Shown here: piece by piece, positions 1-9,412 of the stretch
Layout of the letters: the number at the start of each line of letters is the position of its first letter
Position numbering within the stretch: position 1 is the first letter of the stretch
Assembly: GCF_001571245.1 (NCBI RefSeq)
Contig: NZ_BCTK01000005.1
Span: forward strand, 992,001 to 1,056,000
Direction: 5' to 3'
Origin: Achromobacter piechaudii NBRC 102461
GTDB taxonomy: Bacteria; Pseudomonadota; Gammaproteobacteria; Burkholderiales; Burkholderiaceae_B
Length of the DNA: 64,000 nucleotides
Position numbers and translations under genes: made by a program
Notes under the pieces: generated by a model
Told to the model about the DNA's origin: nothing
Databases searched by the model: none
The model's input: the letters and a program-made list of their open reading frames with translations, nothing else

Positions 1-19
1 GGAATCAATCCGGCAAGGA

Positions 20-901
20 TCAGACCACGCGCGCGTTTTGCAGGGCGGCGATGCGCGCCGGGATGGGCGGGTGCGAGGCGAACATGGCCGCCAGACCGCC
101 GCGGCCGGTGATGCCCGAGGCTTCGAAGGACTTGGGCAGTTCGCCCGGTTCCAGTCCGCCCAGGCGGGCCAGCGCACGGATCATGGGTTCGCGCGCGCCC
201 ATCAGGTGGGCAGAGCCGGCGTCGGCGCGGTATTCGCGCTGGCGCGAGAACCAGGCCACGATGATCGACGCCAACACGCCGAAGATGATTTCACAGACCA
301 GCACGGTGATGTAGTAGCCCGGGCCGATACCGCGTTCGTTCTTGAACACGACGCGGTCGATGAAATAGCCCACGACACGGGCCAGGAACACGACGAAGGT
401 GTTCACCACGCCTTGGATCAGGGTCAGCGTGACCATGTCGCCGTTGGCGATGTGGGCCACTTCGTGGGCCAGCACCGCCGCCACTTCCTCTTCGCTCATG
501 CTTTCCAGCAGGCCCGTCGACACGGCGACCAGCGAATCGTTCTTGAAAGCGCCGGTGGCGAACGCGTTGGGCGCGCCTTCGTAGATGGCGACTTCCGGGC
601 GGCCGATGCCGGCGCGGTCAGCCAGTTGGTGGACGGTGTCCAGCAGCCAGGCTTCGCGCTGGCTGCGCGGCGCGTTCGGGTCCAGGACCTGTGCCCCGGT
701 GCTCCATTTGGCCATTGGCTTGCTGATCAGCAGCGAGATGATCGCGCCAGTGAAGCCCACGACGACCGAGAAGATCAGCAGGGCGTTCAGGTTCAGGCCG
801 TTGGCGGTGATGTATCGATCTACGCCCAGGATGCGCAGCGTGGCCGACAGCACGAGCATGACGGCCAGGTTGGTGATGACGAACAAGACAATGCGTTTCA
901 T
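20..901 (-). CDS. htpX: Protease HtpX
   Basis: Membrane-bound zinc metalloprotease (M48 family) that, in characterised relatives, degrades misfolded membrane proteins alongside FtsH. The 293-residue product has two N-terminal hydrophobic segments (about residues 3-25 and 36-60), the zinc-binding HEVAH motif at residues 146-150, and two more hydrophobic stretches after it. That is the usual HtpX layout and length. An in-frame extension upstream exists, but the ATG at 901 gives the canonical start [12 protein letters not shown]. The gene is divergent from the EamA permease. Heat or envelope-stress control is known for the family, but I see no convincing sigma-32 promoter. Confidence 0.97.
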   Translation of the reverse strand: MKRIVLFVITNLAVMLVLSATLRILGVDRYITANGLNLNALLIFSVVVGFTGAIISLLISKPMAKWSTGAQVLDPNAPRSQREAWLLDTVHQLADRAGIGRPEVAIYEGAPNAFATGAFKNDSLVAVSTGLLESMSEEEVAAVLAHEVAHIANGDMVTLTLIQGVVNTFVVFLARVVGYFIDRVVFKNERGIGPGYYITVLVCEIIFGVLASIIVAWFSRQREYRADAGSAHLMGAREPMIRALARLGGLEPGELPKSFEASGITGRGGLAAMFASHPPIPARIAALQNARVV

Positions 902-1054
902 GTTTTTTGTGTTCCTCTGCGAGCGGGAAATTCCCGGGTTCGACATGGCGGCGGCCCGCCAGTTCCCCGACTCGCCGGCACCGCTCCCGGTGGGCAAGAG
1001 TATAGTATCGCTTTCCCCTATTCCTCCCCACTTTTCCCTTAGCGTAGACCCCCA

Positions 1055-1909
1055 ATGCAGGCTCTCTGGATGTTGTTGGCGTCCGCCATGTTCGCCATCA
1101 TGGGGTCGTTCGTGAAGTTCGGCACGGAACACGGCGCCTCGTTGCCGCAGATCGTGCTGTTTCGCGGGCTACCTTCTGTCCTGCTATTGCTGCTCTGGGC
1201 GCGCGCCGGCCGGCAATCCATCGTGCCGACCAGCTGGAAGCTGCATCTGTGGCGCAACCTGTCCGGGGTGACGTCGATGTGGTTGGGGTTTTTCGCCATC
1301 TCGCACCTGCCGCTGGCCACCGCCACCAGCCTGAACTACACCGCGCCGCTGTTCATCGCCTGTTGGATGCTGGGGTGGGGCGGCGCGCAGCGCGACCCGG
1401 TTCGCATCCTGGCCGTGGCGCTCGGCTTCCTGGGGGTGATCGCCGTTCTGCGCCCCAGTATCAACGAAGACCAGTGGCTGGCTGCGCTGATGGGCATGGG
1501 AGCGGGCGCGATGTCCGCCATCGCCATGCTGCAGATCCGCCAGCTGGGCCGCATCGGCGAGCCCGAGTGGCGCACCGTGCTGTTCTTTTCCGTAGCGGTC
1601 TGCGTGTCCAGCATCGCCGGTTTGTGGTTCGAAGGCTGGGGCCACGCCGACTGGCAGGGCTACGCGTCGCTGTTTGGCGTAGGCGTGGCGGGCATGTTCG
1701 GCCAGCTTGCCATGACCCGGGCCTTTGGCGTGGGGTCGGCGCTGCTGACGGCGGCATTGCAATACAGCACCATTATTTTCGCGGCCTTGCTGGGCATGGG
1801 CTTTTGGGGCGACCACCTGGATGGTCTGGCCTGGGCCGGCATGGGGCTGATCATTTCGGCGGGCCTGCTATCGGTGTGGCGCACCATGCGCGACCCCAAG
1901 CCGGCCTGA
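1055..1909 (+). CDS. DMT superfamily permease (EamA domains)
   Basis: Inner-membrane transporter of the drug/metabolite superfamily, 284 residues. About ten hydrophobic helices are arranged as two EamA repeats (residues ~5-135 and ~145-275), which is the normal size. The substrate cannot be read from sequence; relatives export amino acids, nucleosides or other small metabolites. It is divergent from htpX across a ~150 bp gap and is followed 31 bp later by the sulfurtransferase gene, so the two may be cotranscribed. No strong Shine-Dalgarno precedes the ATG. Confidence 0.9.
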   Translation: MQALWMLLASAMFAIMGSFVKFGTEHGASLPQIVLFRGLPSVLLLLLWARAGRQSIVPTSWKLHLWRNLSGVTSMWLGFFAISHLPLATATSLNYTAPLFIACWMLGWGGAQRDPVRILAVALGFLGVIAVLRPSINEDQWLAALMGMGAGAMSAIAMLQIRQLGRIGEPEWRTVLFFSVAVCVSSIAGLWFEGWGHADWQGYASLFGVGVAGMFGQLAMTRAFGVGSALLTAALQYSTIIFAALLGMGFWGDHLDGLAWAGMGLIISAGLLSVWRTMRDPKPA

Positions 1910-1940
1910 CCGGGCACACGCTGAAACAGGAGCACTCCGA

Positions 1941-2792
1941 ATGACGATGACACTGATTTGCGCCGCCGACCTGGCCGCCCGCCTCGACTCGCCAGATGTA
2001 CGCGTGTTCGACGTGCGCCACGACCTCACCAACCACGCCGCAGGCCGCCAGGCCTACGATGCGGGGCACATCCCCGGCGCCCGTCATCTGGATCACGAAA
2101 CCGAACTGGCCGCGCCGCGCACCGGCAAGAATGGCCGGCATCCGCTGCCCTCGCGCGCCGAATTTGGTGCGCTGATGGCCGCCCATGGAGTGACGCCGCA
2201 GACCCTGGTCGTGGCTTATGACGCCAGCGGCGGCATGTATGCGGCGCATCTGTGGTGGATGTTGCGCTGGTTGGGCCACGACCGCGTCGTGGTCTTGGAC
2301 GGCGGTTGGCAGGCGTGGCTGGCCGCAGGGCTGCCGACGACGACAGACCCCGCGCCCCAGGTGACGGCCGGCCAGCCGGTGCAACCCGGCAAAGCCCTTG
2401 TCGAAGCCGTCGACGCGCAGGCGGTACTGGACAATATCGATCGCGCGGCCTTCACCGTGGTCGACGCGCGCGCCGCCAATCGTTATCGCGGCGAGGTCGA
2501 ACCCATGGATCCGGTGGCCGGCCATATTCCCGGCGCGCTGAATCGCCCCAACGGCGAAAACCTGCAAGCCGACGGGCGCTTCAAGTCGCCCGAACAACTG
2601 CGCGCCGAATTTTCCGGCCTGCTCGATGGCCGCGAACCTGACGCGATCGTGCACCAGTGCGGGTCGGGCATCACGGCCTGCCATAACCTCTTGTCGATGG
2701 AAATTGCCGGCCTGTCCGGTTCGCGGCTCTATCCGGGGTCGTGGAGCGAATGGTGCAGTGACCCGTCCCGCCCGGTAGCCAAGGGGGCTTGA
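1941..2792 (+). CDS. sseA: 3-mercaptopyruvate sulfurtransferase (two rhodanese domains)
   Basis: Transfers sulfur from 3-mercaptopyruvate (or thiosulfate) to an acceptor. The 283-residue protein has two rhodanese domains (about 5-130 and 155-275). The C-terminal domain carries Cys240 in the loop CGSGITA, the form typical of mercaptopyruvate rather than thiosulfate sulfurtransferases (family knowledge). The matching position of the N-terminal domain reads YDASGG with no cysteine, so that half is catalytically inactive, as is usual. AGGAG at 1928-1932 sits 8 bases before the ATG. Confidence 0.93.
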   Translation: MTMTLICAADLAARLDSPDVRVFDVRHDLTNHAAGRQAYDAGHIPGARHLDHETELAAPRTGKNGRHPLPSRAEFGALMAAHGVTPQTLVVAYDASGGMYAAHLWWMLRWLGHDRVVVLDGGWQAWLAAGLPTTTDPAPQVTAGQPVQPGKALVEAVDAQAVLDNIDRAAFTVVDARAANRYRGEVEPMDPVAGHIPGALNRPNGENLQADGRFKSPEQLRAEFSGLLDGREPDAIVHQCGSGITACHNLLSMEIAGLSGSRLYPGSWSEWCSDPSRPVAKGA

Positions 2793-2797
2793 CGACG

Positions 2798-2834
2798 GCG
2801 GACGCCCTGCGCAAGCCGGGCGTCGCCGCTTTCC
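2798..2834. terminator. GC-rich hairpin between convergent genes
   Basis: An inverted repeat (GGCGgACGCCC ... GGGCGTcGCC) lies between the convergent sulfurtransferase and HD-domain genes. There is no good T-tract on either strand, so it is only a possible terminator. Confidence 0.35.
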
Positions 2835-2856
2835 CGCCGTGGCCCTGCGGCGGCCG

Positions 2857-3426
2857 CTACCAGATCGCGGCCAGCTTCACGCGGCCCGACACGCTTTCCG
2901 CGATTTCCAGAAAGTGGTCCAGCGGCGGCGTCGCCAGCCCGGGCACTTTGGCCATGTCATCCCAGCGCCTCAAGCGAATCGCATCCGGCGCGCCCGGCAT
3001 GCTGGCGAAATCCACCGCCTGGCTCGCATCGAAGCTGCCGCCCTGTAATGCCAGGCTGCGCTTGGAATCCTCGGAGAGCGACGCTTCATATTGCGGCTCC
3101 ACGTAGCACAGGTAACGCTTGGCCTCGACGTGCAGCCGGATCGGATCCAGCACCGCCGAACTGAACAGCCCCCGCAGGAACGGCAGCACGAAATACTGAT
3201 GTTTGTCGTCGATGCCGCGCAGCGTGGGCGTGCCAGGGCGATCCGCGATCAGATGGCCCAGGTCATGCAGCAGGCTGGCCGTGATCAGGTGCGCGCTGGC
3301 GCCGTGGCGCTCTGCAAGCGATGCCGTCTGTAGCGCGTGGCGCAGATGGCTGACGGATTCGCCGTGATAGGAACGGTGTCCGCGTTCCAGAAAGATCTGC
3401 TCGATGTCTTGCAAGGTCAAGGCCAT
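2857..3426 (-). CDS. PhnZ-like HD-domain protein of phosphonate catabolism
   Basis: Small HD-superfamily protein (189 residues) of the type found with phosphonate-degradation genes. PhnZ and TmpB in this superfamily are mixed-valent diiron oxygenases that cleave 1-hydroxy-phosphonates. Visible residues follow the PhnZ pattern as I remember it: lid residues Tyr20 and Glu23 (YHGE), His30, His54-Asp55 (LLHDLGH), His76, His99, Lys103, Arg153 and Asp156. These are the PhnZ positions shifted by 4-5. AGGAG lies 6 bases before the ATG. The gene is co-oriented with and downstream of the LysR regulator gene. No PhnY dioxygenase is present to make the hydroxylated substrate, so the exact substrate is open. 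A plain phosphohydrolase is the alternative. Confidence 0.8.
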   Translation of the reverse strand: MALTLQDIEQIFLERGHRSYHGESVSHLRHALQTASLAERHGASAHLITASLLHDLGHLIADRPGTPTLRGIDDKHQYFVLPFLRGLFSSAVLDPIRLHVEAKRYLCYVEPQYEASLSEDSKRSLALQGGSFDASQAVDFASMPGAPDAIRLRRWDDMAKVPGLATPPLDHFLEIAESVSGRVKLAAIW

Positions 3427-3480
3427 GGTTGTCTCCTGATTGGCCGCAAGGGGGAGGGGGCGGGCAGTGACCCTGGCGGG

Positions 3481-4344
3481 TCAGCCGGCTGCCGGCGCCA
3501 TCTCCAGGAAGCGCGCGATCAACTGCACCGGTTGGCGCTCGCGCAGGCAGTACAGGTACTCGTTCATCACAATGTCCGCGCCGTCGATATCCAGGGCTGC
3601 CAGATCGGGATGCGACGGAATTTCGCGGGACGGGATCAGGCTGATCCCCAGGCCGCAAAGAATGGCCTGCCGGATCGATTCCCGGCTGCCGATCTCCAGC
3701 GTGCGCCGCACCGCGACGCCCGCCGCCTGCAACGCGTCTTCGGTCAACTTGCGCGTCATCGAGCCCGGCTCGCGCAGCAGCAGCGCGTGCTCGGCCAGGT
3801 CCGCCAGACGCACGCGGCCTCGGCGCGCCAGCGGATGGTCGCGATGAGTGACCACGCGGATCGGATCGGCGGCGATCATCCGGCGATACAGGTGCTTGTC
3901 ATCCATCAGAAAGGACGACGTGGCAATCTCTATGCGGTAGTCGTGCAGCGCCTGGAGCATCGACTGCGAATTGCCGATCGTCACGGCCAGATCAATGCCG
4001 GGATAGCGCTGGTTGTACCGACGCACCGTGTCCATGATGTAGAAGGGCCCGGTGGCGCCGACTCGCAGATTGCCTTCGCGCAGGTCGCTCGCATCGCGCA
4101 GGCGGAAATCGATCTCGGTCTCTTGTTGCACCAGCTTTTCCACCATGGGCATCAGATTCTGCCCCGCGTCCGACAGGCGCATGCCGCGCCCCTGGCGGTG
4201 GAACAGTTCGATGCCGTAGCGCGATTCCAGCTGACGCAATTGCCCCGTCACCGTGGGTTGGCTGACGCCCAATTGGGCGGCGGCCTTGGTGACGGTGCCG
4301 CAGCGGGCCACGGCGTAGAAAGATTTGAGTTCGGCGACAAGCAC
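3481..4344 (-). CDS. LysR-type regulator of the AEP locus
   Basis: Transcription factor with an N-terminal winged HTH (ELKSFYAVARCGTVTKAA and the following recognition helix) and a LysR substrate-binding domain. It resembles the LysR subfamily associated with aminoethylphosphonate catabolism and is divergent from the transporter operon it probably controls. The frame is open further upstream to an ATG at 4434 (317 residues). I prefer the GTG at 4344 (287 residues) because the HTH then starts near the N-terminus as in the family, and because it leaves a ~140 bp divergent control region. Neither start has a strong ribosome-binding site, so the start is uncertain. Confidence 0.88.
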   Translation of the reverse strand: MLVAELKSFYAVARCGTVTKAAAQLGVSQPTVTGQLRQLESRYGIELFHRQGRGMRLSDAGQNLMPMVEKLVQQETEIDFRLRDASDLREGNLRVGATGPFYIMDTVRRYNQRYPGIDLAVTIGNSQSMLQALHDYRIEIATSSFLMDDKHLYRRMIAADPIRVVTHRDHPLARRGRVRLADLAEHALLLREPGSMTRKLTEDALQAAGVAVRRTLEIGSRESIRQAILCGLGISLIPSREIPSHPDLAALDIDGADIVMNEYLYCLRERQPVQLIARFLEMAPAAG

Positions 4345-4391
4345 GATGGGGGCGGTAAAGGACGCAATGCGCAAGACCGCCAGTACACCAA

Positions 4392-4411
4392 AATAATTTG
4401 ATGTTTTTATT
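4392..4411. promoter_or_regulatory. Candidate LysR operator in the phn divergent region
   Basis: A locally AT-rich stretch contains the inverted repeat AATAA-N10-TTATT between the LysR HTH start and the ABC ATPase gene. Its position and T-rich/A-rich symmetry suit a LysR-type site, but the assignment is inference. Confidence 0.35.
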
Positions 4412-4487
4412 ACTGCATTTGCGCGAAGTGTCATAAACGCTCAATACGCGCCTCCCATACTGGCTTCGTTCCCAGTCCGGAGGCCGC

Positions 4488-5561
4488 ATGCCCCAGCCCG
4501 ATAGCGCATTTCTCACCGTCCGAAACCTAGTGAAGAAGTTCGGCAGCCACACGGCGCTGGCCGATGTTTCGCTGGACATTCGCGCAGGAGAACTCGTGTG
4601 CCTGCTCGGTCCGTCGGGTTGCGGCAAGACGACGCTGCTGCGCGCCATCGCCGGCCTCGAACGCCAGGACAGCGGCGCCATCGTCTTGTCCGGCCGGGAT
4701 ATTTCCCATGCCGAACCGCAGGAGCGTGACTACGGCATCCTGTTCCAGTCCTATGCGCTGTTTCCCAACCTGACCGTCGCGCAGAACGTGGCCTACGGCC
4801 TGAGCGGCAAGCGCGCGCATCGCAGGCATGTGGCGCACCGGGTCGAGGAAATGCTCACGCTGGTGGGGCTGGCGGGGGCCGCCGACAAATATCCGGGTCA
4901 GATCTCGGGCGGCCAGCAGCAACGCGTGGCCCTGGCCCGCGCGCTGGCGCCGTCCCCTTCGCTGCTGCTGCTCGACGAGCCCATGTCTGCGCTGGACGCC
5001 CGCGTGCGAGAGCATCTGCGCATCGAGCTGCGCGCTTTGCAAAAGCGCCTGTCCATCACCACGCTGATGGTGACGCATGACCAGGAAGAGGCCATGGTGA
5101 TGGCCGACCGCATCGCCGTCATGAACGGCGGGGTCATCGAACAGTACGGCACCCCGCGAGAGCTGTATCGCCAGCCGGGCTCGGCCTTCATCGCCGACTT
5201 CGTGGGCGAAGCCAATTGGCTGCCGTTCGAACGCGTGGACGCGCATCGCGCGCGGGTCGGGCGTCAGGAGCTGGCCGTGGACGAAACGCTGCAAGGCCCC
5301 GCAGGCAAGCTCTTCGTGCGGCCGGAAGCGGTGCGAGTCAGCATGGCGCGGCCGGAGCAAGCCAATTCGATGCTGGCCGATGTGTTGGACGGCGTGTTCC
5401 TGGGGCGCGGTTACCGGCTGGCTCTCAGACTCGAAGGCGTGCCTGGCTCGACCGTGCATTCCATTGTGTCCCCCGAAATCGGAGACGCCCTGTTGGGCCC
5501 TCACGCTGCCAGCCGTTGCTGGGTGGAGCTGCCGCGCCATGCGATTCGCGCCTACGCTTGA
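4488..5561 (+). CDS. 2-aminoethylphosphonate ABC transporter, ATPase
   Basis: ATP-hydrolysing subunit of a Fbp/spermidine-type importer, 357 residues. It has Walker A GPSGCGKTT (~residues 42-50), signature SGGQQQRVALARA, Walker B LLLLDEP followed by a D-loop and the H-loop THDQ, then a C-terminal TOBE-like regulatory region. The substrate is inferred from context: the gene is followed within 8 bp by the permease gene and then by PhnX, the binding protein and a FAD oxidase. This matches the PhnT-type AEP systems of Burkholderiales. Confidence 0.92.
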   Translation: MPQPDSAFLTVRNLVKKFGSHTALADVSLDIRAGELVCLLGPSGCGKTTLLRAIAGLERQDSGAIVLSGRDISHAEPQERDYGILFQSYALFPNLTVAQNVAYGLSGKRAHRRHVAHRVEEMLTLVGLAGAADKYPGQISGGQQQRVALARALAPSPSLLLLDEPMSALDARVREHLRIELRALQKRLSITTLMVTHDQEEAMVMADRIAVMNGGVIEQYGTPRELYRQPGSAFIADFVGEANWLPFERVDAHRARVGRQELAVDETLQGPAGKLFVRPEAVRVSMARPEQANSMLADVLDGVFLGRGYRLALRLEGVPGSTVHSIVSPEIGDALLGPHAASRCWVELPRHAIRAYA

Positions 5562-5568
5562 TACCCCC

Positions 5569-7401
5569 ATGACCGGCTCCCCGTCCGTCGCGGAACCGAC
5601 TCCGGCGCCGACTCCAGCTGGCCCCGACGTCGGCACGCCCGGCGCGTTGGCCGCCAGCGCTGCGCGGCCCGCTTCCGCTTCCCCGGCGTCCTTCGCTCCG
5701 GCCTTGGGCCGCCGCCCCTTGCCCGCCTGGATCGGATCCCTCGGCCTGAACGTGGGGCAGGGCGCGCTGGCGTTGTTCCTGCTGCTGTTTCTGGCGCTGC
5801 CGCTGGCCGCCATCCTGGCCAAGTCCGTGACGGACGGCGAGGGCTCCTGGGCGGGGCTGGCGGTCGTCACCGGCATCATCGGCGCGGACGGCTTTTTGCC
5901 GATGGTCGGCCGCAGCCTGACCGTCGGCATCGTCACGATGCTGCTGGTGGTGCCCGCTGCGTATGGGTTCGCCTATGGCCTGACGCGTACGCGCCTGCCG
6001 GGCAAGGGCATGCTTCGGACCATTGCGCTGCTGCCGCTGCTGGCCCCCTCGCTGCTGCCCGGCATCGCGCTGGTGTACCTGCTGGGCAACCAGGGTCTGC
6101 TCAAGGGGCTGACCGGCGGCGCCACCATTTATGGCTTCTGGGGCATCGTGGTGGGCGAGGCGTTCTACACCTTTCCGCATGCGTTGATGATCCTGCTGAC
6201 CGGCCTGACGCTGGCCGATGGCCGGCTGTACGACGCGGCGCGCGCCATGGGCGCGGGCCCGTGGCGCACGTTCCTGACCGTCACGCTGCCCGGCACGCGC
6301 TACGCGGTGTTCTCGGCCTGCTGCGTCGTATTCACGCTGACGGTCACCGACTTCGGCGTTCCCAAGGTGGTGGGCGGCGATTACAACGTGCTGGCCATGG
6401 AAGCGTACAAAGCAGTGGTGGGCCAGCAGAACTTTCCCAAGGGCGCGGCGATCGGCATCTTGCTGCTGCTGCCCGCCTTGCTGACCTTCGTGCTGGACCG
6501 CCGCCTGCGCGCCCGGCAAGGCGCGCAGATGAGCGGACGCGCCCAAGCGTACGCAGCCGGCCCGAACCGCCGCCGCGACGCCGCGTTCTTCACGCTGGCC
6601 GGCGTCGTAGCCGCGTTTCTGATGCTGATCATCGGGGTGGCGGTCTGGGCCTCTTTCGTCAAGATGTGGCCCTACAACCTGTCGATGTCGCTGCGTTCCT
6701 ACGATTTCGACAATATGGACGGCGGCGGTTGGCTCGCCTGGCGCAACAGCCTGCTGCTGGCGTTTTGCACCGCCGTGATCGGCACGGCCGTGGTCTTCGT
6801 GGGCGCGTGGATGGTTGAAAAAGTGCCGGCGCGTGGCCAGTTGGCGGGTGGCCTGCGCGGCATGGTCCGCATGTTGGCCCTGATGCCGATGGCCGTGCCC
6901 GGCCTGGTGCTGGGCCTGGGCTACATCTTCTTTTTCAATAGCCTGGCCAATCCGCTGAACGTGTTGTACGGAACCATGCCGCTGCTGGTGCTGTGCACGG
7001 TCGTCCACTTCTACACCAGCGCGCACCTGACAGCCGCGACGGCCCTGAACGCCCTGGACCCGGAATTCGAAGCCGCGTCCGCGTCGTTGAAAGTGCCGCG
7101 CATGACCACGTTCCTGCGCGTGACCTTGCCAATGTGCCTGCCCGCCGCGCTGGACGTTGCCCGCTATCTGTTTGTCTCCGCCATGACGACGGTGTCGGCC
7201 GTGGTGTTCCTGTACAGCCCGTCCACGGTGCTGGCCGCCGTCGCCGTGCTTAACATGGACGATGCCGGCTTCATCGGCCCGGCTGCCGCCATGTGCACGG
7301 TGATCATGGCCAGTTCCGCCGCAGCAGCCCTGGTGCTGCATCTGGCCAGCCGCGCGCTGGTGGCGCGCAGCCAGGCTTGGCGCCGCCCCGTGGCCCTTTG
7401 A
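5569..7401 (+). CDS. 2-aminoethylphosphonate ABC transporter, fused permease
   Basis: Inner-membrane permease of 610 residues with two consecutive binding-protein-dependent transport domains (roughly residues 65-310 and 345-600), each with about six helices. It thus does the work of two subunits, as in Fbp-type iron permeases and the fused PhnU-type AEP permeases. The first ~60 residues form a Pro/Ala-rich cytoplasmic tail. The ATG at 5569 is 8 bp after the ATPase stop. The reading frame continues further upstream, inside the ATPase gene, but that extension has no family resemblance. Confidence 0.92.
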   Translation: MTGSPSVAEPTPAPTPAGPDVGTPGALAASAARPASASPASFAPALGRRPLPAWIGSLGLNVGQGALALFLLLFLALPLAAILAKSVTDGEGSWAGLAVVTGIIGADGFLPMVGRSLTVGIVTMLLVVPAAYGFAYGLTRTRLPGKGMLRTIALLPLLAPSLLPGIALVYLLGNQGLLKGLTGGATIYGFWGIVVGEAFYTFPHALMILLTGLTLADGRLYDAARAMGAGPWRTFLTVTLPGTRYAVFSACCVVFTLTVTDFGVPKVVGGDYNVLAMEAYKAVVGQQNFPKGAAIGILLLLPALLTFVLDRRLRARQGAQMSGRAQAYAAGPNRRRDAAFFTLAGVVAAFLMLIIGVAVWASFVKMWPYNLSMSLRSYDFDNMDGGGWLAWRNSLLLAFCTAVIGTAVVFVGAWMVEKVPARGQLAGGLRGMVRMLALMPMAVPGLVLGLGYIFFFNSLANPLNVLYGTMPLLVLCTVVHFYTSAHLTAATALNALDPEFEAASASLKVPRMTTFLRVTLPMCLPAALDVARYLFVSAMTTVSAVVFLYSPSTVLAAVAVLNMDDAGFIGPAAAMCTVIMASSAAAALVLHLASRALVARSQAWRRPVAL

Positions 7402-7425
7402 ACAATTGATTCTAGGATGACCCTC

Positions 7426-8247
7426 ATGACTGTTCCTTCCTTGCCCGTGCAGCTGGAAGCCGTGATCTTCGACTGGGCCGGCACGCTGGTCGACTTCGGT
7501 TCGTTTGCCCCCACTAAAGTGTTCGTGGACGCGTTCGCGCAGTTCGGCATGCAGGTGTCGCTGCGTGAAGCCCGGGGCCCGATGGGCATGGGCAAATGGG
7601 ATCACATCCGCGCCCTGTGCGATCAGCCCGCGATTGCCAGCCAGTACCAGGCCCAGTTCGGCCGCGTGCCCAGCGACGACGACGTCACCGCCATCTACGA
7701 ACGCTTCCTACCCATGCAGATGGAGAAGGTTGCGCAATATTCGGCGGCCATTCCCGGCGCGGCCGAGCTGCTGCGTGCGCTGCGGCGCCAAGGCCTGAAG
7801 ATCGGTTCGTGCTCGGGCTACCCGGACAGCGTGATGCGCCGGGTGGTCGAGCGCGCGGCGTCCGAAGGCCTGGAACCCGACTGCATCGTGGCCAGCGACG
7901 ACGTGCCGCGCGCGCGACCCGCGCCGGCCATGGCCTTGAAGAACGTGGTCGAGCTTGGCCTCTCGGACGTGGCGGCTTGCATCAAGGTGGACGACACCGC
8001 GCCCGGTATCGAAGAAGGACGGCGCGCTGGCATGTGGTCGGTCGGCCTCTTGCTGTCGGGCAATGCCGCCGGCCTGACGCTGGACGAATACCTGTGCCTG
8101 GACGAAGCCGGCCGCGACCTGGTTCGCGCCGACGCCAGCCGCGAGCTCGCGAGCGCCGCGCCGCATTACCTGATCGATACGGTGGCCGATCTTCCGGCCG
8201 TCATCATCGACATCGAAGCCCGTCTGGCGCGAGGTCAACGCCCTTGA
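7426..8247 (+). CDS. phnX: Phosphonoacetaldehyde hydrolase
   Basis: Cleaves the C-P bond of phosphonoacetaldehyde to acetaldehyde and phosphate; HAD superfamily. Asp16 in the DWAGT motif is the nucleophile. Lys57 in GMGKWDHI is the Schiff-base lysine; the Asp-Lys spacing of 41 is the same as in the B. cereus enzyme (Asp12/Lys53, from memory). The SGYP motif follows. The product is 273 residues from the ATG at 7426, chosen because AGGATG precedes it at a proper distance; another in-frame ATG lies at 7417. It sits directly after the permease gene, which supports transport of AEP or a derivative. Confidence 0.96.
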   Translation: MTVPSLPVQLEAVIFDWAGTLVDFGSFAPTKVFVDAFAQFGMQVSLREARGPMGMGKWDHIRALCDQPAIASQYQAQFGRVPSDDDVTAIYERFLPMQMEKVAQYSAAIPGAAELLRALRRQGLKIGSCSGYPDSVMRRVVERAASEGLEPDCIVASDDVPRARPAPAMALKNVVELGLSDVAACIKVDDTAPGIEEGRRAGMWSVGLLLSGNAAGLTLDEYLCLDEAGRDLVRADASRELASAAPHYLIDTVADLPAVIIDIEARLARGQRP

Positions 8248-8376
8248 ACTGATCGTCTGAGCACTGCCGCCGGCATCGGCGGATTTTCATCTCTTTCTTG
8301 CCTTGCACCGCAGCCGGCAGCCGCTGGCAGTGGGGGCCTTCTTCACCCTTTTTTCCGCTTATCCACGGAGTTCCGC

Positions 8377-9399
8377 ATGAATCGCTACAAGCTGCTTGCA
8401 CTGGCCGCCGCCCTGACGGGCGTCATGGGCGCCGCGTCCGCCGAGACCACGCTGACGGTCTACACGGCGCTCGAAGCCGATCAGATCAAGGTCTACCAGG
8501 CCGCCTTCGAAAAGGCCAATCCCGACATCAAGATCCAGTGGGTCCGCGACTCCACCGGCATCATCGCCGCCAAGCTGCTGGCTGAAAAGAGCAACCCCAA
8601 GGCCGACGTGATCTGGGGTCTGGCGGGCACGGCGCTGGGCTTGATGGACAAGGAAGGCATGCTGCAACCGTATGCCCCGAAGGGCCTGGACCAGATCGCC
8701 GCCAACATGCGCGACGCCAAGGCCGAGCCGTCGTGGGTCGGCATGGACGGCTACGCTGCCGCCATCTGCTGGAACACCATCGAAGCCGAAAAGCAGAAGC
8801 TGCCCAAGCCCACGTCGTGGCAAGACCTGACCAAGCCCGTCTACGCCGGCAAGATCGTCATGCCGAATCCGGCCTCGTCGGGCACGGGCTTTCTGGATGT
8901 CAGCGCGTGGTTGCAGATGTTCGGCGAAGAGAAGGGCTGGGCCTATATGGACGCCCTGCACAAGAACATCGGCTCGTACACGCACTCGGGTTCGAAGCCC
9001 TGCAACATGGCAGCCGCCGGGGAATTCCCGATCGGCGTGTCGTTCGACTATCGCGCGGCCAAGCTGAAGGCCGACGGCGCGCCGGTCGAAGCCGTGTTCC
9101 CGTCGGAAGGCCTGGGCTGGGAAGTGGAAGCCACCGCCATCATGAAGGGCACGAAGAACCTGGACGCCGCGCGCAAGCTGGCGGACTTCTCGGCCAGCCG
9201 CGAAGCCAACGAGCTGTACAAGGCCAACTTCGCGGTGCTGGCGATTCCGTCCATCGCCACGGTCAACCCCAATCTGCCGGCCGATCTGACCAAGCGCATG
9301 ATCAAGAACGACTTTGTCTGGGCCGCGACGAACCGCGAGCGCATCATCGCCGAGTGGACCCGCCGCTACGACGGCAAGTCGGAACCCAAGAAGAAGTAA
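8377..9399 (+). CDS. 2-aminoethylphosphonate ABC transporter, substrate-binding protein
   Basis: Periplasmic binding protein of 340 residues with a Sec signal peptide (hydrophobic residues 5-18, likely cleavage after Ala22 in ASA). The mature part has the Fbp-like fold start TTLTVYTALEADQIKVYQ. It belongs with the AEP-binding proteins that accompany this type of ATPase/permease. A 129 bp gap separates it from phnX, leaving room for its own promoter, in keeping with the higher abundance needed for a binding protein. The lysine-rich C-terminus is unremarkable. Confidence 0.92.
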   Translation: MNRYKLLALAAALTGVMGAASAETTLTVYTALEADQIKVYQAAFEKANPDIKIQWVRDSTGIIAAKLLAEKSNPKADVIWGLAGTALGLMDKEGMLQPYAPKGLDQIAANMRDAKAEPSWVGMDGYAAAICWNTIEAEKQKLPKPTSWQDLTKPVYAGKIVMPNPASSGTGFLDVSAWLQMFGEEKGWAYMDALHKNIGSYTHSGSKPCNMAAAGEFPIGVSFDYRAAKLKADGAPVEAVFPSEGLGWEVEATAIMKGTKNLDAARKLADFSASREANELYKANFAVLAIPSIATVNPNLPADLTKRMIKNDFVWAATNRERIIAEWTRRYDGKSEPKKK

Positions 9400-9412
9400 G
9401 GCGCGGCCCGCA

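Noticed and set aside
5425..7605. A 726-residue open frame on the minus strand across the AEP permease gene
   Set aside because: Antisense to a well-supported permease gene, with shadow-type composition.
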